Source: Bacillota bacterium
GTDB taxonomy: Bacteria > Bacillota > Clostridia > Oscillospirales > Acutalibacteraceae
Reading direction: 5' to 3'
Length of the DNA stretch: 64,000 nucleotides
NCBI GenBank assembly: GCA_023412715.1
Contig: JAEZCC010000029.1
Location: 1-64,000, forward strand
Position numbers and translations under genes: made by a program. This document shows, piece after piece, positions 59,011 through 64,000 of this stretch. The notes beneath the pieces are model-generated. The model did not search any database. It saw only the letters and a list, made by a program, of their open reading frames with translations, and was not told the DNA's origin. Within the stretch, counting starts at the first letter, position 1. Each line of letters opens with the position of its first letter.

Positions 59011-60141
59011 TTACGCCCGGCCCTCCGCCTTTTTCTCCGTGTCGGCGTCGAGCATGGCGCGGAGGCGTTTCAGGATTTCATCCTCCTCGAAATATTCTTT
59101 CCCGTATTCGAGATTGAACGCATAATCGAAATCCGGCGGGTTTTTGCCCTGGTTGTGCTGAAGGATGGTCTCTGCCTTGTCGAGCGCCTTGACCAGTCTG
59201 GCTTCCGGCGTCGAATTGCGGCTGTACTCTTCCCACAGCCCCAGAAGATAAGCGGCCTGCGGCTCCGGAAGAAGGGCGAAAACGGAACGAGCGGCCCTGT
59301 ACTCCGTCTCGTGCTTCGCTTCTTTGTCGGGGCGGAGCGCCGCGGAAACGTCGCCGTCGTAAATTTCGCCGATGTCGTGGATCAGGCACATCATCAAAAC
59401 CTTGGCCGGATCCGTCCCGGGGAAATCCTCCGCCAGCACGCCCGCGAGAAGCGCGAGCCGCCAGGAATGCTCGGCTGTGCTCTCCCTGCGGCCGGCGCCC
59501 GTCCACGCCGTGCGGACGATCGATTTCAGCTTCTCGGCTTCCTCAATGAAGTCCTTGGTTTTCCGAAGCTCCGTTTCCATGCTCATGTCCTTCCGTAGGG
59601 CCTCCTTTACAGAAATCTGGCCTGTTCCGTTACCCGGAACAGCTTCGCATGCCCTCCACCAAAGGGTGTCCGCGCTCCGTTCCAATGTGAATCCGCAGCG
59701 CCGCAGGACTCTCTGCGAGGCGAGGTTGCCGATCCCGGTTTCCGCAACGACGGACGTGACCCCCTCCTGCGCCAAAGCCCAGCCGAGCATGGCGCTTACC
59801 GCCTCCGTCATATAGCCGCGGTGCTCGAACGGCTTTCCCAGGCCGTAGCCGATTTCCACTTCGCCGCCAGGGCCCGGCATGTTCTTGAAGTCCGCCGACC
59901 CGATCACGGCGCGATCCTGTTTGCGGATCAGCAGCCAGAAGCTGTGCCACGGATAATGTTCGGGGTCCCGCTCCGTCTTTTCAATCTGCCCGCTTACAAT
60001 CTCCAGGAAAGAGCCTTCCAGCGGCTCCGCCCTGTAAACGGAAGAAAGCTCTTTTTCAAGCGCGGAAAGGTTCTCCGCCCACAGCCTCAGCTGCCGGGCC
60101 GGCAGGGGGACAAGCTCCAGCCGCTGCGTTTCAAGCATCAT
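59011..60141 (-). CDS. GNAT acetyltransferase fused to an HD-domain phosphohydrolase
   Basis: The 376-residue fusion has an N-terminal RimJ/RimL-type GNAT (about 1-165; EIGYGLGKPFEHRGYMTEA and NLASQRVLRRCGF) and a C-terminal HD domain (about 190-370; STAEHSWRLALLAGVL, MMCLIHDIGEIYDGD, RLVKALDKAETILQHNQG). The HD part resembles HDDC2/YfbR-type 5'-nucleotidases and is complete. AAAGGAGG-type and GGAAGG sites lie before internal ATGs near 59580, so a shorter HD-only product might also be made. GGAGGGA 6 bases before 60141 fixes the start, and the predicted transcription start (about 60163) excludes the ATG at 60165. Such a fusion is not known to me as standard. Function unknown. Confidence 0.82.
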   Translation of the reverse strand: MMLETQRLELVPLPARQLRLWAENLSALEKELSSVYRAEPLEGSFLEIVSGQIEKTERDPEHYPWHSFWLLIRKQDRAVIGSADFKNMPGPGGEVEIGYGLGKPFEHRGYMTEAVSAMLGWALAQEGVTSVVAETGIGNLASQRVLRRCGFTLERSADTLWWRACEAVPGNGTGQISVKEALRKDMSMETELRKTKDFIEEAEKLKSIVRTAWTGAGRRESTAEHSWRLALLAGVLAEDFPGTDPAKVLMMCLIHDIGEIYDGDVSAALRPDKEAKHETEYRAARSVFALLPEPQAAYLLGLWEEYSRNSTPEARLVKALDKAETILQHNQGKNPPDFDYAFNLEYGKEYFEEDEILKRLRAMLDADTEKKAEGRA

Positions 60142-60169
60142 GCTTTTTCCCTCCGTTTCAGACATCCCT

Positions 60170-60198
60170 ATTATAGCCGTTTCCGCCCTTGCCTACAA
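60170..60198 (-). promoter_or_regulatory. Promoter of the GNAT-HD gene
   Basis: Minus strand TTGTAG (60193-60198), 17-base spacer, TATAAT (60170-60175). Transcription would start about 22 bases before the preferred start codon. Confidence 0.75.
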
Positions 60199-60249
60199 GC
60201 GGCGGAGCAAACGGGCGCCGCCTCAAAAAATTACATGGAATTAACGTGT

Positions 60250-60278
60250 TTTACACAGATTTCCTACGTCCGTATTCT
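60250..60278 (+). promoter_or_regulatory. Promoter of the phospholipase C-like gene
   Basis: TTTACA (60250-60255), 17-base spacer, TATTCT (60273-60278), about 70 bases upstream of the start codon. Confidence 0.55.
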
Positions 60279-60346
60279 ACAATTGCACTGAATGGGAACA
60301 CGGCGCAGCGCTTTGCTGCGATGCATTCGGAAAGGGGAACCGCTTT

Positions 60347-61144
60347 ATGCCGGCCTGTGCGGCGCATTATCTGTTCGGGCAGGACGTTCTGGGCCGTTTG
60401 GACGCGGACCTGAGGGCGTGCGCGCTCGCTTACAAAAAGGAATACAATCTGGGGCTGCAGGGGCCGGATATTTTTTTCTTCCATAAGCCCTACCGCAAGA
60501 CGGAGATTTCTCAGTACGGCATGACGCGCCATGAGGAACCGGGCCTGCGGATGTTCGGCCCGATTCTGGCGGAGAAACGCGAGAAAGCCGCCCTGTCTTA
60601 CCTGATTGGGCTTATCTGCCACTACACGCTCGACGCGTGCTGCCACCCCTACGTCAACGGGCACAACCGCAGCAGCGCGGACCACGGGCGCATGGAATCC
60701 GCCTACGACCGGCAGCTCATGCTGCGGCGCGGCCTGGAAGAGCCGCGGTATCTTTTCATCCCCGTTTCCGGGCCGGACTTCCGCGCGATGGCCTCGCTGT
60801 GGCCCGGCATGGGAGCGGACACCGTCCGGGGCTGCGTGAGGTCCATGCGGTTCTACATCCGGCTGCTGGACCGGAAAGAAGTTCTGCGGATACTGGAAGG
60901 CGCGCTGGGGAAACGCGGAGCGTTCTCTTCGCTCGTGCTGCCCGGCTCCGTTCCGCCGGAGCAGCGGGAGCACATGCGGCGCCTGGACGCGCTGTACGCC
61001 GGGGCGCTCGAAAAAGCCCCCGCGCGGATCCGCGCGGCCTGCGGCGCGATGGGGACCGCGCAGCCGTGTCCGGCGGGATTCGGGACCAATTATGAAGGAG
61101 AAAATGCAGATGAACAAGCTGGAGAAAAGCTGGATTCTCTATGA
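60347..61144 (+). CDS. Zinc-dependent phospholipase C-like protein
   Basis: The 265-residue protein matches the zinc-dependent phospholipase C family (Zn_dep_PLPC) by its His/Asp-rich motifs: PACAAHYLFGQDVL near the N-terminus, LQGPDIFFFHKPYR, LIGLICHYTLDACCHPYVNG with H-x3-D-x3-H and a further His in SSADHGRMES. No signal peptide is present, unlike secreted phospholipases C, so it is likely cytosolic and its substrate may be different. AAAGGGG lies about 12 bases before the ATG. Its last codons overlap the MFS gene by about 35 bases in another frame, so the two are likely co-expressed. Function of this subgroup is not known to me. Confidence 0.78.
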   Translation: MPACAAHYLFGQDVLGRLDADLRACALAYKKEYNLGLQGPDIFFFHKPYRKTEISQYGMTRHEEPGLRMFGPILAEKREKAALSYLIGLICHYTLDACCHPYVNGHNRSSADHGRMESAYDRQLMLRRGLEEPRYLFIPVSGPDFRAMASLWPGMGADTVRGCVRSMRFYIRLLDRKEVLRILEGALGKRGAFSSLVLPGSVPPEQREHMRRLDALYAGALEKAPARIRAACGAMGTAQPCPAGFGTNYEGENADEQAGEKLDSL

Positions 61145-62360
61145 CGTGGGCAACTCGGCGTTCACCCTGATGGTGTCCACCGTCATCCCAATCTATTTCA
61201 AGAACCTCGCGTCGTCCGAAGGAATCACGAACGCCCAGTCCACCGCATATCTGGGGTATGCCACCAGCCTTGCGACCATCATCGTCGCGATCCTCGGGCC
61301 GATTCTCGGCTCGGTCGGCGACCTGCGCGGGTTCAAGAAGCCGCTGTTCGTGGGATTTCTGGCCGTCGGCGCGGCGGGCTGCCTAGGGCTTTCCCTGCCG
61401 GTCGGCTGGCTCGTCTTTCTGGCGATTTTCGTGATTGCGAAGTCCGGCTATTCCGGCAGCCTGATCTTTTACGACGCCATGCTGCCCGACGTCGCCATCG
61501 AGGAACGCGTGGACCGGGTCAGCGCGCACGGCTACGCGTGGGGCTACATCGGCAGCTGCATCCCGTTTTCGGTCTCGCTGGTGCTGATTCTCACCGCCGA
61601 AAAAACCGGGCTGGGGTCGAAAAACGCGACCATTCTGTCTTTTGTCATCACCGCCGCGTGGTGGCTGCTCTGCACCGTCCCGCTGCTGGGCAGGTACCGC
61701 CAGGTGTACGCCCTTGAAAACGCCGGCCGCCCCGTGCGCGACAGCGTGTCCCGCCTGTGGCACACAATCACGCACATCCGCGAGTATAAGGACGTCTTCA
61801 CCTTTCTGCTCGCGTTTTTTCTCTACATAGACGGCGTCTACACAATCATCGACATGGCGACCTCCTACGGCAAGGACGTAGGCATCTCCGACAGCAACCT
61901 GCTGCTGGCGCTGCTGCTTACGCAGGTGGTGGCTTTCCCCTGCTCCATCCTGTTCGCGCGCCTGACGAAGACGATGAAGACGACGAAGCTGATTTCCCTG
62001 TCGATTCTGGGGTACTTCGGCATCGCGCTGTTTGCCCTGCAGCTCGATAAAGCATGGGAATTCTGGTTTCTCGCCGTCTGCGTCGCCGTCTTCCAGGGAG
62101 GCATTCAGGCGCTTTCCCGCTCGTATTTCTCGCGCCTCATCCCGAAGGAAAACGCGAACGAGTTCTTCGGGCTGCTCGACATTTTCGGCAAGGGAGCCGC
62201 TTTCTTCGGCACGCTGCTGATGAGCGTCCTGACCCAGCTGACCGGCCATTCCCGTTACGGCGTGCTGGGCATCGCCGTGATGTTCGCAGCGGGCTTCTTC
62301 GCTTTCCGCTTCCATGTGAAATCCTCGGGCGGCACGCGGGCAAACGCCGCGCAGGAATAG
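61110..62360 (+). CDS. UMF1/Atg22-like MFS transporter
   Basis: The 416-residue membrane protein has the UMF1 signature at its start (SWILYDVGNSAFTLMVSTVI, PIYFKNLA) and about twelve helices. The YDVGNSAF motif is characteristic of the UMF1 family of MFS proteins, related to fungal Atg22 vacuolar amino-acid effluxers. An insertion near the middle (YRQVYALENAGRPVRDSVSR) forms the cytoplasmic loop. The start at 61110 follows AAGGAG by 9 bases; two earlier ATGs in frame have poor spacing. It overlaps the phospholipase-like gene. Role: efflux or uptake of a small metabolite, unknown. A strong terminator follows. Confidence 0.87.
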   Translation: MNKLEKSWILYDVGNSAFTLMVSTVIPIYFKNLASSEGITNAQSTAYLGYATSLATIIVAILGPILGSVGDLRGFKKPLFVGFLAVGAAGCLGLSLPVGWLVFLAIFVIAKSGYSGSLIFYDAMLPDVAIEERVDRVSAHGYAWGYIGSCIPFSVSLVLILTAEKTGLGSKNATILSFVITAAWWLLCTVPLLGRYRQVYALENAGRPVRDSVSRLWHTITHIREYKDVFTFLLAFFLYIDGVYTIIDMATSYGKDVGISDSNLLLALLLTQVVAFPCSILFARLTKTMKTTKLISLSILGYFGIALFALQLDKAWEFWFLAVCVAVFQGGIQALSRSYFSRLIPKENANEFFGLLDIFGKGAAFFGTLLMSVLTQLTGHSRYGVLGIAVMFAAGFFAFRFHVKSSGGTRANAAQE

Positions 62361-62384
62361 CCGCGCGTTTTCGTCGGATAAAAA

Positions 62385-62429
62385 GACGCCGCCTGCGGGG
62401 AAATCCCGTTTCAGGCGGCGTCCTCTTTT
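62385..62429. terminator. Bidirectional terminator between MFS and GGDEF genes
   Basis: GACGCCGCCTG pairs with CAGGCGGCGTC around a short inner hairpin (CGGGGAAATCCCG), followed by CTCTTTTG on the plus strand and TTTTTATCC on the minus strand. Confidence 0.85.
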
Positions 62430-62463
62430 GAAAATTGTTTTACGGCCGGGCCCTCCGTCCCCT

Positions 62464-63360
62464 TCAGCATGGCTTCTGCTCCCGCGCCGACTGTTTTGCC
62501 CGTTTGGCCCGGTACATGTCCTGATCGGCGCCGCGAATCAGCTCCTCGGCCGTCATCGGGGATGCTTCCATGGTCTTCAGGCCGAAAGAGATGGAAAGAC
62601 GAACGGTCCCCGATGAAAAATCCACCGGTATTTTTTCAATCTCGTCCCGGATGCGCTCCGCGATGGCGGCCGCCTGCTCTTTGCCGGTACGGTTGAAGCA
62701 GAGAAGAAACTCGTCCCCGCCGTACCGGGCCGCCCAGTCGTGACCTGAGCGGAGATTGTCCATAATCGTATGACCGGCGGCCCTGATCGCCGAATCCCCC
62801 GCGCCGTGGCCGTAAAGATCGTTAATCGATTTGAAATCGTCCAGATCGAGGAAGCAGACGGACAGCGGAAAACCCTTCAGCGCCGCGTTTACGACATCGG
62901 CAGGCAGGCGTTCGTTTACAAAACGGCGGTTGTAAAGAGAGGTCAGGGGATCTTTGACGATCATATCGCTTATTTCCTGGGCATAGCGGCGAAAGACTTC
63001 CCCTTCGTTATAGTCCCCCGAACCCACCAGCAGCGTGCCGGTGGTGTCCTTCAGCAGCTCGAGCACCGCCGGCCTTCCGGCATTCTCAATCGGAATCGCC
63101 GTCACCAGAAAAACCTCGTCTTTGCTTTTTTCCAATTTGATGAAGCTTCTGTTTCCCTGATAGGCCCGGATCGACACGCAGTTGTCGCAGATCTTGCCGT
63201 TTCCCCAATAGGCGTGGCACGTTTCCTGCGTTCCCGCCAGCGAGGAGGCCCGATACTCCAGCACCTTTTTGCGCTCGGGGTCGACCAGCCGCGCCGTGTC
63301 GTACATTTTGCAGAAAAAATCCAGTTTGTCTTTGATATCGTTCAGCGTCATAAACTCCAT
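62464..63360 (-). CDS. Diguanylate cyclase (GGDEF) with cysteine-containing sensor domain
   Basis: The 298-residue protein has an N-terminal sensor region (about 1-120) containing CHAYWGNGKICDNCVSIRAY, where a cysteine is followed by a C-x-x-C pair about 11 residues later, in a PAS-like sensing module seen in other clostridial proteins. The C-terminal GGDEF domain (about 125-290) has DPLTSLYNRRF, LDLDDFKSINDLYGH and the active-site RYGGDEFLL, so cyclase activity is expected. No EAL domain or membrane segment is present. GGGTGAG precedes the ATG at 63360. The cysteines could bind a metal, cluster or haem and sense redox, but this is inference. Confidence 0.87.
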   Translation of the reverse strand: MEFMTLNDIKDKLDFFCKMYDTARLVDPERKKVLEYRASSLAGTQETCHAYWGNGKICDNCVSIRAYQGNRSFIKLEKSKDEVFLVTAIPIENAGRPAVLELLKDTTGTLLVGSGDYNEGEVFRRYAQEISDMIVKDPLTSLYNRRFVNERLPADVVNAALKGFPLSVCFLDLDDFKSINDLYGHGAGDSAIRAAGHTIMDNLRSGHDWAARYGGDEFLLCFNRTGKEQAAAIAERIRDEIEKIPVDFSSGTVRLSISFGLKTMEASPMTAEELIRGADQDMYRAKRAKQSAREQKPC

Positions 63361-63400
63361 TTTCTCACCCAATCGGACGATTTTGGTCCGCCCAAACCTT

Positions 63401-63751
63401 TTATCCTTCCGACCCAATCCCCCGGCCGGCAGCGTCAGCCAGGCCTTCCGGGTTTTCCCACGCCATGGAATGGCCGGCCCGTTTCACGATCTCTATCCGA
63501 ATCCCGTGCTCCGCAAGGATCTGCGCATCCGGGTCAGGCAAAGAGTTCTCACCGAAGAGAAAGGTCCTGGGGCATTTCAGCGAGTATAACAGGCCGCGCC
63601 ACGACGGGCTGCCGCCTGCCGCCGCCGATTCGGACAGCAGATACGCCGCTTGCGGAAGCCATGCGGACAAAGACGCCGCCCAGATTTCGTTCCCGCCTTC
63701 GCGGCTGTCCTTTATCAGCCCGCCGAACCCGTAGTCAATAAAGTCCCGCAT
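63401..63751 (-). pseudogene. C-terminal fragment of an alpha/beta hydrolase
   Basis: The 116-residue frame has the cap and C-terminal part of an alpha/beta hydrolase: MRDFIDYGFGGLI, WLPQAAYLLSESA, LKCPRTFLFGENSLPDPDAQ (acid region) and VKRAGHSMAWENPEG (catalytic His). The N-terminal half with the oxyanion hole and nucleophile is missing. The fragment begins inside the last codons of the vanZ-like gene (17-base overlap), so the front of the hydrolase has been replaced. It cannot be an active enzyme by itself. The remaining sequence is well preserved, suggesting a recent deletion. Confidence 0.7.
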
Positions 63752-64000
63752 AAACGCAAATCCCGATGATCCCTCCGAGCGTGTTGCCGAGCACGTCGGT
63801 GATGTCGGCTCTGCCGATTGCGAAAACGAATTGCGTTATCTCAAAAGCCAGAGTTAACCCGACAATTACAAAAGCTTTTCCCGCAAAAGGCCGCCTGCTT
63901 TTCAGCATACAAAGATAGATTCCCAAAGGGATAAAAGCGAGAATGTTAACTCTGATTTCGCTGAAGCGAATGACGCCGTTGCCATCGAAAGATCCCAGAA
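63735..64000 (-). CDS. VanZ-family membrane protein (partial, 5' end outside window)
   Basis: The reading frame enters from the window end and gives GVIRFSEIRVNILAFIPLGI, YLCMLKSRRPFAGK, VGLTLAFEITQFVFAIGRAD and ITDVLGNTLGGIIGICV. This matches the VanZ-like domain with its NILAFIPLG, E-x-x-QFVF and D-V-L-x-N-x-x-G-G blocks; the protein is an integral membrane protein of at least three helices in the visible part. The 3' end (VYAGLY) is shorter than usual. It may be fused to, or truncated against, the hydrolase fragment. The N-terminus is not in the window, so its full length is not known. Confidence 0.8.
   Translation of the reverse strand, partial: LGSFDGNGVIRFSEIRVNILAFIPLGIYLCMLKSRRPFAGKAFVIVGLTLAFEITQFVFAIGRADITDVLGNTLGGIIGICVYAGLY

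Noticed and set aside
1..64000. CRISPR arrays, insertion sequences or rRNA operons
   Set aside because: No regularly spaced repeats, no transposase motifs and no rRNA-like sequence were seen in the window.

Overview
The window looks like a chromosomal segment of an endospore-forming Clostridia-class Firmicute. The canonical sporulation pair spoIVB-spo0A is present, Shine-Dalgarno sites are strong (GGAGG), GTG and TTG starts are common, and promoters are sigma-A like with 17-base spacers. The GC content is moderately high by eye and several families are typical of Oscillospiraceae/Ruminococcaceae, so I favour that group. The genus cannot be fixed from this sequence. I found no phage, insertion sequence, CRISPR array or rRNA. 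There is one tRNA, a tRNA-Val(GAC).

Layout. 0-2 kb: a minus-strand cluster of a Fur/PerR-family regulator, an encapsulated ferritin-like cargo and an encapsulin shell, i.e. an iron-storage nanocompartment. 2.2-7.1 kb: a large secreted multi-domain GH13 amylase whose leader holds an inverted pair of Spo0A-box-like sites. 7.7-16.8 kb: a PdaA-like deacetylase; an overlapping three-gene operon (esterase, condensation-type acyltransferase, zinc-ribbon membrane protein); a DbpA/CshA-like helicase; a cold-shock gene with an attenuator-like leader; and an HTH protein with an MFS transporter. 16.8-24.3 kb: two different P-type cation ATPases flanking UppP, an unlisted 55-residue protein and a ferritin-like protein. 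24.6-28.4 kb: a ChrB-like regulator with two operator copies on its own promoter, an MFS-DUF1232 fusion and a membrane-anchored metallophosphoesterase. 28.8-31.4 kb: a decaying stretch with a YtrA-type GntR gene, an ABC ATPase frameshifted inside its P-loop, an acyltransferase carrying two frameshifts and a probable 3' remnant of malQ. 31.6-40.1 kb: a flavoprotein reductase, an MFS/TetR pair, a TetR/hydrolase pair, a PlsY-like protein, a radical SAM protein and a membrane protein. 40.3-44 kb: an OmpR-type two-component system, tRNA-Val, a patatin and a GNAT. 44-49.6 kb: an ABC-sugar/GH130/LacI operon, probably for manno-oligosaccharides. 50-52.2 kb: spoIVB-spo0A. 52.5-56.5 kb: potABCD polyamine uptake. 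56.9-64 kb: a glycosyltransferase, a GNAT-HD fusion, a phospholipase C-like protein, a UMF1-type MFS protein, a GGDEF protein, a truncated hydrolase and a partial vanZ.

The most striking observation is that the Spo0A at the canonical locus has a degenerate receiver. The phospho-acceptor Asp is Asn57, the conserved Lys is Ala109 and one acidic-pocket Asp is Asn12, while the DNA-binding effector domain is intact. Phosphorelay activation in the usual form therefore looks impossible for this protein. Other items worth following are the ChrB-operator/MFS-DUF1232/phosphoesterase operon, the cold-shock leader terminator, the structured leader ahead of the second P-type ATPase, the GNAT-HD fusion and a possible shared upstream element in front of uppP and the 55-residue gene.
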